Below are positions 7,965 through 15,832 of a stretch of DNA of 64,000 nucleotides, piece by piece. Both the position numbers and the translations under genes were made by a program. Under the pieces are notes generated by a model that did not search any database, had not been told where the DNA came from, and saw nothing but the letters and a program-made list of their open reading frames with translations. Source of the DNA: Clostridia bacterium (GTDB taxonomy: Bacteria; Bacillota; Clostridia; UBA1381); the NCBI GenBank assembly GCA_017415105.1, contig JAFQJD010000006.1:1-64000 (forward strand), read 5' to 3'. Each line of letters opens with the position of its first letter. The stretch's first letter is position 1.

Positions 7965-8855
7965 ATCCCTATATTCCTTTGGTGTGAGCCCTGTGTGTTT
8001 TTTAAAAGCGGTGTAAAATGTCTTCGTATCATTATATCCACAGCTTGATGCAATATCGGAAACCTTGTTGTTTGTATCTACGAGTTGTCGGCAGATTTCG
8101 TTCATCCGTATTTCGCGAATAAATTCCGAGACAGGCATTCCTGTTTCCTGCTTAAATATTTTGCCGATATAGTTCTTGTTAAAGAACATTTTCTGCGAAA
8201 TATCCTCCATTCTTATATTGATATTGTAGTTTACTTTGATATATTCAATAACGCTGTTTACAATCTCTTTCTGAGAGCCGGAAAGCTTTGTCGTTTCGCT
8301 ACTTTCTATCTTTCGGAACAGCTTTATTATAAGCTCGGCAGTATAGACACGCATAAGGTTTATGTATCCTGTGCGACAGCTTTTGTATTCCTTATAAAGC
8401 TTGTCAAAAATCGAGCCGAACTCAAAATTACAGTTTTCGATAAGATTTAGTCGTTTTATGTATCCGTTCTCATCAGGGAAAAGCGAATAGAACAAAAACG
8501 ACTTTGACAGGGTGGAAAAATCCTCGCTGTCAAGGAGTGTGTCGTTAAGAAAATCGGGCGTGAACATAAGGTCATATGTAGAAAAGACCTCGCCGTTCTC
8601 ATTATCGGCACAAAAACAATGCTCCTCCATACGGTTTATAACTGAAATGTCTCCGGATTTGACGAAGTATTCTCTTCCGTCAATTATGTGCTTTGCCTTG
8701 CCGGATACAACATAGACAATCTCAATGAATTCGTGCTTATGCATTATGCCAATGTATTTGCTGAACTCATTTGAACGGTGTATATACACACTTTCATTTT
8801 CTCTGAAAAAATCGGATGCCGAGAATACACGCACATCTGTGTTTTTCTCTGTCAT
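7947..8855 (-). CDS. AraC/XylS-family transcription regulator
   Basis: A 302-residue cytoplasmic regulator. Residues 15-110 form a cupin sensing domain (HKHEFIEIVYVVSGKAKHII, DGREYFVKSGDISVI). The C-terminal 100 residues hold the two helix-turn-helix motifs typical of the family (MEDISQKMFFNKNYIGKIFK and VSDIASSCGYNDTKTFYTAF), ending KKHTGLTPKEYR. I chose ATG 8855 with GAGGTGG six nt upstream; the GTG at 8864 lies inside that ribosome binding site. It is divergent from the M24-unknown-esterase genes and probably controls them and itself through the 32-bp repeats in the shared region. The ligand is likely a sugar or sugar acid, which is inferred from the family. Confidence 0.92.
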   Translation of the reverse strand: MTEKNTDVRVFSASDFFRENESVYIHRSNEFSKYIGIMHKHEFIEIVYVVSGKAKHIIDGREYFVKSGDISVINRMEEHCFCADNENGEVFSTYDLMFTPDFLNDTLLDSEDFSTLSKSFLFYSLFPDENGYIKRLNLIENCNFEFGSIFDKLYKEYKSCRTGYINLMRVYTAELIIKLFRKIESSETTKLSGSQKEIVNSVIEYIKVNYNINIRMEDISQKMFFNKNYIGKIFKQETGMPVSEFIREIRMNEICRQLVDTNNKVSDIASSCGYNDTKTFYTAFKKHTGLTPKEYRDKQRRA

Positions 8856-8878
8856 TTTTTCCACCTCACTTTGTTTTT

Positions 8879-8908
8879 ATTTTAACATAAGTACATATGA
8901 AATGTCAA
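8879..8908 (-). promoter_or_regulatory. Promoter of the AraC regulator at 7947-8855
   Basis: On the minus strand TTGACA (8908-8903), an 18-nt spacer and TAAAAT (8884-8879), ending about 24 nt before the ATG. Confidence 0.7.
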
Positions 8909-8920
8909 TAATGGGGGTTG

Positions 8921-8952
8921 CAAAATCCTAATTATAAACTTTAATTTCCTAT
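8921..8952. promoter_or_regulatory. Candidate AraC operator, copy 1
   Basis: First copy of a 32-bp direct repeat of the form CAAAATCCTAAT-N(11)-AATTTCCTAT, located 12 bp upstream of the -35 box of the divergent araC promoter. It matches copy 2 at 26 of 32 positions by my alignment, and the copies are 106 bp apart. Confidence 0.6.
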
Positions 8953-9026
8953 TTAACACATATGTGTTTATGATAAAGTATAAACTCAACTCAAAAAACA
9001 AAAAAGAAAGGAAGTAGATAATAACC

Positions 9027-9058
9027 CAAAATCCTAATCGGAAGTTTAAATTTCCTAT
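9027..9058. promoter_or_regulatory. Candidate AraC operator, copy 2
   Basis: Second copy of the 32-bp direct repeat, in the same orientation. Its right end abuts the -35 position of the promoter of the M24 gene, where an AraC-type activator would touch RNA polymerase. Confidence 0.6.
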
Positions 9059-9086
9059 ATATTTCGAGACGGAAATATGATATAAT
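9058..9086 (+). promoter_or_regulatory. Activator-type promoter of the M24 gene cluster
   Basis: A perfect -10 TATAAT (9081-9086) has only a poor -35 (TATATT, 9058-9063) at 17-bp spacing. This is typical of promoters that need an activator, and the repeat copy at 9027-9058 abuts it. Confidence 0.6.
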
Positions 9087-9132
9087 GCTAACAGCTATGT
9101 AAATTTTAATTTAGAAGAAAGGAAATGTAAAA

Positions 9133-10302
9133 ATGGAAAGAATAATGATACCAAACGAGGATTTTAAGGAAAGAGTTAAAAAGCTTCAGGCGAGTATGAA
9201 GCGTGACGGCGTTGAGGTGTTTTTAGCATACGGAAACGAGGCAGAACCACAGTATGTGAGATACCTTGCAGATTACTGGCCGTCATTTGAAACAGCAGGT
9301 GTTCTTGTTGCACAGGAGGGTGAGCCGAAGCTTCTTATCGGTCCTGAATGCTTTACATATGCAACTGACCGATCAAGAATTCCGGAAATACGTATGTTAA
9401 AGGCGTTCCGTGAGTCATCAGACCCCGAATACCCCGGAAAACCGCTTGATACTTTTGCAGGACTTTTTGAGGAGATGTTCGGCAAGGATATGCCGAAGAA
9501 AATCCACGTTGCAGGCTACAGCCTTATGACAATCGGCGTTTTCTCGGCATTGAGAGAGCATTTTGCAGAAACTGATATAGTTAAGGCAGACTATCTCTTG
9601 AATGATTTAAGAATGATAAAGACCGAGAATGAATTGAAGTGTATGCGTCATGCAGCGGAAATAACAAGAAAGACATTTGACTATGTTCTTGAAAACATCC
9701 ACCCGGGAATGACAGAGACACAGGTTGTAGGTCTTGCACTCGGCAAGATGCACGAGCTTGGTGCAGAGCGTGAGAGCTATCCGATGTGGGTGCTCACAGG
9801 CGACGGCAGTGACCAGGCAATCAGCCGTGCACGTCAGAAAACAATCGAGAAGGGCGATTTCACATTCTTGCAGCTTGGTGCAAGATATGAGGGTTATGCA
9901 TCATCAATCGGCAGACCTGTTATATTCGGTAAGGCAACAGATGAGCAGAAAAAGCTTATCGAGGCAGGCTATATAGGTCAGAATACTGTATTTAACAACA
10001 TCCGTGACGGCTTGTGTGCAGGAGAGCTTGCAAGACTTTACGAGAAGAATATTGCAGATGCAGGCTTTGGTGACTGGCTGCTTTACGGACCGTGTCACGG
10101 TAACGGACTGATGGAGGGTGAAGCACCCTGGGTTGAGAATAATTCAGAGTGGATACTGAAAGAAAATATGACATTCTGCTGTGACATATTCCTCGGAAAT
10201 GGGGACATAAAACGTGGTCTGCGTATGGAAGACGTTATCCGTGTAACAAAGGACGGATGCGAGAACTTGACTAATTATCCTCAAAAAGTATTTGAAATAT
10301 AA
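9133..10302 (+). CDS. M24 (creatinase/prolidase-fold) protein lacking metal-binding aspartates
   Basis: A 389-residue cytoplasmic protein with the creatinase N-terminal domain (1-160) and a pita-bread C-terminal domain. In metal-dependent M24 peptidases two Asp residues lie 11 apart (D-G...SD-TR). Here these positions are Gln247 (TFLQLGARYEGY) and Ser258 (ASSIGR). The glycine-flanked His (CHGNG, His322) and a late Glu (RMEDVI) remain. The pattern fits creatinase-like, non-metal hydrolases rather than aminopeptidase P. It is the first gene of a likely AraC-controlled operon with the unknown protein and probably the esterase. An AAGGAA ribosome binding site precedes ATG 9133. It could act on a C-N bond of a small molecule; no substrate can be named. 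Confidence 0.82.
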   Translation: MERIMIPNEDFKERVKKLQASMKRDGVEVFLAYGNEAEPQYVRYLADYWPSFETAGVLVAQEGEPKLLIGPECFTYATDRSRIPEIRMLKAFRESSDPEYPGKPLDTFAGLFEEMFGKDMPKKIHVAGYSLMTIGVFSALREHFAETDIVKADYLLNDLRMIKTENELKCMRHAAEITRKTFDYVLENIHPGMTETQVVGLALGKMHELGAERESYPMWVLTGDGSDQAISRARQKTIEKGDFTFLQLGARYEGYASSIGRPVIFGKATDEQKKLIEAGYIGQNTVFNNIRDGLCAGELARLYEKNIADAGFGDWLLYGPCHGNGLMEGEAPWVENNSEWILKENMTFCCDIFLGNGDIKRGLRMEDVIRVTKDGCENLTNYPQKVFEI

Positions 10303-10305
10303 GGA

Positions 10306-10355
10306 CAATCCCTCCACCGTCTTCGACGGTCCCCCTCCCTTTACACAAGGGAGGC
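10306..10355. repeat. Dispersed palindromic repeat of a type common in Clostridia
   Basis: Two adjacent hairpins, ACCGTC-TTC-GACGGT (10316-10330) and CCTCCCTT-TACAC-AAGGGAGG (10334-10354), are preceded by CAATCCCTCC. From memory, this arrangement of CAATCCCTCC and CCTCCCTT palindromes recurs between genes in many clostridial genomes. It sits between the M24 gene and the next gene and may modulate operon read-through. Confidence 0.6.
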
Positions 10356-10397
10356 AGGAACGAAGGGAGACTTCAGAAAAGAGAAAGGGATATAAAA

Positions 10398-11183
10398 ATG
10401 GGACTAAAAGAAAACATCTGGCTTTGGGGACAGGTGCCGAATTCACATCATGAAGAATTAAACAATATATACAATCTACCCGGTGTTAATAAAATGACAC
10501 CGGCAGAGGCACTTGATTATTTTGGTATACAGAATTCCTGTATGATAGTAATGGAGAATAAGCCGGCACCGCCGTTTGATCCGTGGGCAGATGCGCTCAA
10601 GGGTGCAAAAAAGGTTGCATGGTCAATCCTTGGCAGCGGTGGCTCGGACCGTAACAACAACGGCGGCAGTGACATCGACGAGGTGTTGAAGCTCGTAGAG
10701 AAATACGACAACATCGTGGCCGGTGTTGCGGACGATTTTATGCGTCCCGAGAGAATGGCAGTTTATACGCCGGAGGTTGTTGCGGGATTCCGTGACACAC
10801 TTCATAACAAGGCTGCAAGAAAGCTTGATTTCTGGACGGTTATTTATGAGCACGAAATAAACGATAATGCAAAGCCGTATCTTGATGTCTTTGATGTGGT
10901 TTCGATGTGGACTTGGTGCGCAAAGAACCTCAAAGACCTTGACGAAAACTATAACAAGCTTAAAAAGTATCTCAAGGATCAGCCGGTTATGGCAGGCTGT
11001 TATATGTGGGACTACGGTGATCACCGGCCTATGACTATGGAGAATATGAAAATGCAGCTTGACAAGTACGGCAACTGGTACGAGCAGGGCAAGATTGACG
11101 GTATGATTCTGTGCTCAAACTGCATTGCAGACCTCGGTCTTGATACGGTTGAGTACACAAAGGAATGGATATCAAAGCTATAA
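10398..11183 (+). CDS. Conserved-looking protein of unknown function, possibly TIM-barrel
   Basis: A 261-residue soluble protein with no signal peptide. I do not recognise a family. Alternating predicted strands and helices (KVAWSILGSGG, DNIVAGVADDF, DFWTVIYEHEI, DVVSMWTWCA, PVMAGCYMWDY, IDGMILCSNCI) and the acidic-aromatic strand ends suggest a TIM-barrel sugar-processing fold. That is an inference. It is Trp and Met rich. AAAGGG precedes ATG 10398. Its place between the M24 protein and an esterase suggests a shared catabolic pathway. Confidence 0.6.
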   Translation: MGLKENIWLWGQVPNSHHEELNNIYNLPGVNKMTPAEALDYFGIQNSCMIVMENKPAPPFDPWADALKGAKKVAWSILGSGGSDRNNNGGSDIDEVLKLVEKYDNIVAGVADDFMRPERMAVYTPEVVAGFRDTLHNKAARKLDFWTVIYEHEINDNAKPYLDVFDVVSMWTWCAKNLKDLDENYNKLKKYLKDQPVMAGCYMWDYGDHRPMTMENMKMQLDKYGNWYEQGKIDGMILCSNCIADLGLDTVEYTKEWISKL

Positions 11184-11226
11184 GACAATATTTTCGGGTT
11201 TGTTTCTGATTTGGGCTATATTTTTA

Positions 11227-11255
11227 TAGACAAGTCGGAGAAAATGCGGTATTAT
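11227..11255 (+). promoter_or_regulatory. Possible promoter of the alpha/beta hydrolase gene
   Basis: TAGACA (11227-11232), a 17-nt spacer and TATTAT (11250-11255), preceded by GCGG as in the promoter at 13057. The hydrolase may therefore be transcribed separately as well as from the upstream operon. Confidence 0.5.
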
Positions 11256-11277
11256 ATCCGTATAAGGAGTGGTTGAT

Positions 11278-12303
11278 ATGAACGCATTTGAATATAACAA
11301 GATGCTTATAGCAAATCTTGAACCGACTATGTCATATAACGGCGGTGACCTTAAAGAGTGGCAGAGAACTGCAAGGATAAAGCTTTGTGAGCTTCTCGGA
11401 ATGGATAAATTCACAAAGGTTGAGCCGAAGCTGGAAATTGAATATGAAACGAAGATTGAGTGTGCAACGGAGTTCCGTTTTACATTTGAGAGTGAGGCGG
11501 GATACCGTGTGCCGTGTCATCTGCTTTTGCCTGACGGCGTAGACAATCCGCCGGTTATGATTTGCCTGCAGGGACATACAACAGGTATGCATATCTCACT
11601 CGGCAGAGCAAAAACGGGTGAGGGTTATGAAAGAGACCAGTGGCGGATAGATAACCGTGACAGTGATTTCTGTGTAAGAGCCGTAAAGGAAGGCTTTGCG
11701 GCGGTTGCACTTGAGGAGAGGAACTTTGGTGAAAAAGGCTATCAGTCTGCTCCGTGGCCTGAATGTCACAATGAAGCATTGACAGCATTCCTTATGGGGC
11801 GTACAACAATCGGCGGACGCATATGGGATGTAGACAGGCTGATTGATGTACTTGAGTCGGATTTTTCTGACCGTGTGGATGTAAAAACGATTTGTTTAAT
11901 GGGTAATTCCGGCGGCGGTACTGCAACGGCATATGCGGCGGCAGTTCTTGACAGGCTAACGCTTGCGATGCCTTCGTGTGCGATGTGTTCGTTCACGGAT
12001 TCAATCGGGAAATTCAGGCATTGCGAATGTAACTATGTTCCCGGCATTGCAAACTACTTCACAATGGCTGACCTTATGGCAATGGCTTGCCCGAAATATT
12101 TCGTTCAGGTATCGGGCGTGGAAGATCCGACATTCCTTATTAACGGTGCGGTTGAGGTTTACGAAACCGGCAAAAAGGCATACGGCAAGGCAGGCGTACC
12201 AGAGAACTGTGCATTGGTTCAGGGACACGAAGAGGGCAACGGCGGACACGGTTTCTATGCCGATGATGCGTGGCCTGTAGTGCACAGCATGACGGGAAGA
12301 TGA
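11278..12303 (+). CDS. Alpha/beta hydrolase, acetyl-xylan-esterase or dienelactone-hydrolase-like
   Basis: A 341-residue cytoplasmic protein. After an N-terminal helical cap (1-70) comes the alpha/beta hydrolase core: PVMICLQGHTTGMH (oxyanion strand), VAALEERNFGEKG, the nucleophile elbow GNSGGGTA (Ser at about residue 209), a late acid strand YFVQVSGVEDPTF, and a final His in GHEEGNGGHGF. The pattern resembles the large esterase group that removes acetyl groups from sugars. ATG 11278 is chosen with AAGGAG eight nt upstream; the in-frame GTG at 11269 overlaps that site. It probably belongs functionally with the two genes before it. The exact ester substrate is unknown. Confidence 0.82.
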   Translation: MNAFEYNKMLIANLEPTMSYNGGDLKEWQRTARIKLCELLGMDKFTKVEPKLEIEYETKIECATEFRFTFESEAGYRVPCHLLLPDGVDNPPVMICLQGHTTGMHISLGRAKTGEGYERDQWRIDNRDSDFCVRAVKEGFAAVALEERNFGEKGYQSAPWPECHNEALTAFLMGRTTIGGRIWDVDRLIDVLESDFSDRVDVKTICLMGNSGGGTATAYAAAVLDRLTLAMPSCAMCSFTDSIGKFRHCECNYVPGIANYFTMADLMAMACPKYFVQVSGVEDPTFLINGAVEVYETGKKAYGKAGVPENCALVQGHEEGNGGHGFYADDAWPVVHSMTGR

Positions 12304-12323
12304 TATGTGATAAAGACATTCAT

Positions 12324-12352
12324 AAACACAGTCCGAAAGGGCTGTGTTTTTT
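12324..12352 (+). terminator. Terminator after the alpha/beta hydrolase gene
   Basis: AAACACAGTCC - GAAA - GGGCTGTGTTT with one G-T pair and a GAAA tetraloop, followed by T residues. Confidence 0.85.
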
Positions 12353-12408
12353 GCATATTTTTACAGAAAAAGCGAAAAACTAAAGAAAAAACGGAAAGAG
12401 GCTGAAAA

Positions 12409-12843
12409 ATGGCAGGTTTTATTTTTGCACTCATTGCAGGCAGTGCTATGAGTGTTCAGGGAGTTATGAATACACGTTTAAGTGATAAAATAGGCGTTTA
12501 TGAATCAAATGTAATTGTTCAGGGTACGGCGTTTTTGCTGTCGCTTCTTGTTGTGTGGTTCTTCGGCAAGGGTGATTTTAAGGCGATAGGCAGTGTAAAT
12601 AAATTCTATCTTTTAGGCGGTGTGCTTGGTCTTGTGATAACCATAACGGTTATGCTTGCAATCGGTAAGCTTTCCCCGACTGTTGCAATCAGCACTATTC
12701 TTATTGCACAGCTCACCGTTGCTGCGATAATTGATGCATTGGGTATTATGGGCAGTGAAAAAGTACCACTGCATTGGAATAACTACGTTGGTTTTGTTCT
12801 GATGGTGGGCGGTATGTTGCTCTTTAAATGGAATATTAAGTAG
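12409..12843 (+). CDS. DMT-superfamily small membrane protein (YdcZ/DUF606-like)
   Basis: A 144-residue integral membrane protein with four to five hydrophobic helices (FIFALIAGSAMSVQGVMNTR, VIVQGTAFLLSLLVVWFF, YLLGGVLGLVITITVML, ISTILIAQLTVAAIIDAL, YVGFVLMVGGMLLF). The N-terminal GSAMSVQGVMNTRL and the IAQLTVAAIIDALG segments match the YdcZ group, small transporters of unknown substrate that often work as dimers. AGAGG precedes ATG 12409. It stands alone between two terminators. Confidence 0.85.
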   Translation: MAGFIFALIAGSAMSVQGVMNTRLSDKIGVYESNVIVQGTAFLLSLLVVWFFGKGDFKAIGSVNKFYLLGGVLGLVITITVMLAIGKLSPTVAISTILIAQLTVAAIIDALGIMGSEKVPLHWNNYVGFVLMVGGMLLFKWNIK

Positions 12844-12873
12844 AATTTATAATTTTTAGCTTATTAAAATGAC

Positions 12874-12903
12874 GGCCACAGACAGTGTCTGGGGCTGTTT
12901 TTC
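12874..12903 (+). terminator. Terminator after the DMT-family gene
   Basis: GCC-A-CAGAC - AGT - GTCTG-G-GGC stem with one mismatch followed by TGTTTTTC. The remaining sequence up to 13146 holds only the cassette 1 promoter and AT-rich DNA. Confidence 0.65.
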
Positions 12904-13033
12904 TATGCGATAAGTACTTTTGTTGTTAAAAAAGCGAAAAAACAGGCGTGTTTTTTGTGCTGTATCACGGATAGAATAGAGTTGAAAATTATAAATAGTA
13001 AATTTTTGGGAATAGAAAAAGAATTTCAGATAA

Positions 13034-13062
13034 TTGACAAAACCACGTAAATGCGGTATAAT
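13034..13062 (+). promoter_or_regulatory. Cassette 1 promoter, perfect consensus
   Basis: TTGACA (13034-13039), exactly 17 nt, TATAAT (13057-13062). The untranslated leader of cassette 1 would be about 87 nt. This is the strongest-looking of the three cassette promoters. Confidence 0.88.
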
Positions 13063-13155
13063 TTCTATACAATAGCAAGAAACCCATATGTTTAAAATTA
13101 TAAATTTTCCAGATTATTACAATCAATTCATATATAAAAGAAAGGAGTGCTTTTT

Positions 13156-15819
13156 ATGAAGAAAAAGATAGCAGCATTTTTGATGTCGGCAGTAATGGCA
13201 ATCGGCACAGTGCCGGCACAACCCCACGTATTTGCGGAAGATTCTGCGGCGGATAAGGCAGAGTATGCCTATTTTATGAACACAGCCGAGGGAAGTGCGT
13301 ATGTATGGCTGGGAGAAACGATTGAGGGAGAGGGTCTTGAGTTTTTTGACGGTCAGGCAATGGGGATAACCGATTCAAATGACCCACTCTACAACGAAAC
13401 GGTTGTACTTGACGGTCTTACTGCACGAAAGCAGTACAGAGCAAACTCCTCATATTTTAAAATTGACGAGGACTTATACGATGCAGACGACCATAATGTT
13501 ATGTTCTCACTTGTATTTTATGATTTCGGTCCGTCAGAGGGTTGGTTCTACTTTGAGTATTACGCAACTGACGGTTCAATCAAGCAGGTAGCATTGAGAA
13601 AACCCGGTACAAACCCCGGCTGGTCGGTAAAGACAATATGTATTGATGATATCGACCTTACAAAAAAATACGAAAACGGTGCAAATGTGCGTATTCAGAA
13701 CGGTGCATACAATGCATTTAAGAAGCTTGAGTTTATAAACGTGACACGTGCAATGCGTGACAAGCAGGACATAAAAATCACAGCTATGGGTATTGAGCTT
13801 ATTGACGAGCTTGTATCACTGCGTATAATTCCTGGAAATGACAAACGGTTTACAAACCAGAATCTTGCAAATCCATGTACGGAATATGATGCACAAAGCT
13901 TAAAAAATAAAATTGCAAATAGTGGTGCATCAGCGTCTGCGAGCAGTAAAACGCTCACCCAGGGCGAGCTTGTAAAACTTTATATGGAAGCAATCGGGCT
14001 TTCAAAGAACGAAAACGAAAGCTGGGTAGAAGCTGCATCACGTTACGGTGTAACAGATGCAATGGATTTCTTCCTCTTTGATGAGGCACAGGCTACAAAC
14101 TATCATCTGATAAGTATCGTTCATGCGGCACTTACATATGGTGGCAATGAGGGAAAAGGACTTCTTGCAGACCTTATAAATGCAGGTTTTTATGATGATG
14201 TTGATATATCAACCGTAAAGAGTGAAACGTTCCAGACGGTGTATTATGCACAACCGAGAAAGCTTCCGTATGAGAGAATAACCGACAACGTAACCGGCAG
14301 AACATATAACTATATAAACCTTTTCGGACAGCAGATGGTAAGAGGCTATCTTGACGAGCAGGGCTGGTTGCCTGACGGTTCGGGATTTGTCTGCGGTTCG
14401 CCTGACGGACATCTCTATCTCTATGATATAAACACACAGATGCTTACATTTCTTGACAAGGGCGATAAGGTAACCGAGATTACAGGTGCGTTTGTTGCCG
14501 GAAACGGCTGGGTGTACTATACAAGAACAGAGGACGGTATAGACTCAATCCGCCGTGTGCATCCGAGAACGCTTGTAAAGGAAAAGCTTTTTGACCTTCC
14601 AAGAGGATTGGGTACATCATTGTTCAATGTAACAAATGACGGACATTATGCAACATTTGAAACATCGGATAAAGCATATGTTCTTGCTGACCGCCCGCCC
14701 AACACAGAGCCGATAATAAGAGTGGATTTGTGGGAGGGTACACTGGAATACCGCTACTATGGCTTTACGTGGGGCGGAACTACCGTTAACCATGAGCAGA
14801 TAAACCCTGAATATCCCGAGCTTATTGCATTCTCGCACGACTACCAAAGTCCATGGACGGCAAGTGATATATATGACCGATGCCTCATTATGAATATGGA
14901 AACGGGAGAGGTTACAATTTATAATCAGGGTTCAAGAGACGATGCAGGACGTCCTGCACAGGTTATAACGCACGAGGTGTGGTCTGCTAACGGCGAGCAC
15001 AGATATTTCTGCTCGTGGGCAGGCGATTCGGATATGGATAGCGGTGCAGTACCGGCGGTAGTAAGAATTGATAAGGACGGCACACACCGACAGTATTATC
15101 AGAATCCGTACGGTAACGTGGTTCACGCAAATATAAGCGGTGACGAAAAGATGATTTGTGCCGATCTTGGTACTATTTATCTCATGAGTACAGAAACGCA
15201 TCAGGTTTTCCCGATTGTAAAGCAGGGCCCGGTTATCGGCGACAGAAACCACCCGTACCATCCGCATCCGCAGGTTTCACTCGTTGGAAATCTTGCAAGC
15301 TGGGGTCATGTCCATAACGGAGTTCTGGGTGTTGCGTGGATTGACTATACAGACATTCTCGAAAACGAGGTTGCAAAGGGCGGACGCTATCCGTTTGGTG
15401 ACGATGTTTTAAGAGTAAGCTACAAGGGCATTGAATGTGAATCGTCAATAACCACAAGAGCGGGCGTTGAATGTGCAACGGCAAAGGCTGGCAAGGAAAT
15501 ATTCTTTGACATTAAGCCTGAGGTTATCGACACAGATAACGGTGCAGTGAAAATCACATTTGATTATTTTGACAATACAGACAGTGATATTGTAATGACT
15601 TATTCAAAGGGTGTTGAAGAGCCTAACGATGCATGGAAGTTCTTTAACAAAACAATCGAGATAGAAAGAACAAACACCAACAAATGGAAAACAGCAGAAA
15701 TCGTTATTGACTGCGGTAACTTTGAAAGCATCGGCAAGTTTGAGACAGACTTCAAGTTCCTGAGTAAGCAGAATAATGCATACATTGCAAATATAAAAAT
15801 TGAGCCTATAGAAAAATAA
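13156..15819 (+). CDS. Cassette 1 A protein: secreted PL22 oligogalacturonate-lyase-like propeller protein
   Basis: 887 residues with a Sec signal peptide ending near residue 28. Residues 36-205 form a beta-sandwich-like domain. Residues 210-360 are helical and contain segments resembling degenerate SLH repeats (LTQGELVKLYMEAIGL). Residues 365-750 form a propeller resembling PL22: NHEQINPEYPELIAFSHD (His546), THEVWSANGEHRYF (His606), VHANISGDEKM (His657) and HPYHPHP (His699, 702, 704). The HxxHxH cluster sits where oligogalacturonate lyase has its Mn-binding Gln-x-x-His-x-His. Residues 755-887 form a C-terminal sandwich shared with D proteins. Known PL22 enzymes are mostly cytoplasmic and lack these extra domains. 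Activity on pectic oligosaccharides is inferred. ATG 13156 follows AAAGGAG; GTG 13147 is too close to that site. Confidence 0.78.
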   Translation: MKKKIAAFLMSAVMAIGTVPAQPHVFAEDSAADKAEYAYFMNTAEGSAYVWLGETIEGEGLEFFDGQAMGITDSNDPLYNETVVLDGLTARKQYRANSSYFKIDEDLYDADDHNVMFSLVFYDFGPSEGWFYFEYYATDGSIKQVALRKPGTNPGWSVKTICIDDIDLTKKYENGANVRIQNGAYNAFKKLEFINVTRAMRDKQDIKITAMGIELIDELVSLRIIPGNDKRFTNQNLANPCTEYDAQSLKNKIANSGASASASSKTLTQGELVKLYMEAIGLSKNENESWVEAASRYGVTDAMDFFLFDEAQATNYHLISIVHAALTYGGNEGKGLLADLINAGFYDDVDISTVKSETFQTVYYAQPRKLPYERITDNVTGRTYNYINLFGQQMVRGYLDEQGWLPDGSGFVCGSPDGHLYLYDINTQMLTFLDKGDKVTEITGAFVAGNGWVYYTRTEDGIDSIRRVHPRTLVKEKLFDLPRGLGTSLFNVTNDGHYATFETSDKAYVLADRPPNTEPIIRVDLWEGTLEYRYYGFTWGGTTVNHEQINPEYPELIAFSHDYQSPWTASDIYDRCLIMNMETGEVTIYNQGSRDDAGRPAQVITHEVWSANGEHRYFCSWAGDSDMDSGAVPAVVRIDKDGTHRQYYQNPYGNVVHANISGDEKMICADLGTIYLMSTETHQVFPIVKQGPVIGDRNHPYHPHPQVSLVGNLASWGHVHNGVLGVAWIDYTDILENEVAKGGRYPFGDDVLRVSYKGIECESSITTRAGVECATAKAGKEIFFDIKPEVIDTDNGAVKITFDYFDNTDSDIVMTYSKGVEEPNDAWKFFNKTIEIERTNTNKWKTAEIVIDCGNFESIGKFETDFKFLSKQNNAYIANIKIEPIEK

Positions 15820-15832
15820 GAGGTATCTGACT

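Noticed and set aside
12844-13146. A hidden gene or riboswitch upstream of cassette 1
   Set aside because: The 300-nt gap holds a terminator, AT-rich DNA and the promoter. No ORF with a ribosome binding site and no recognisable riboswitch core were seen.
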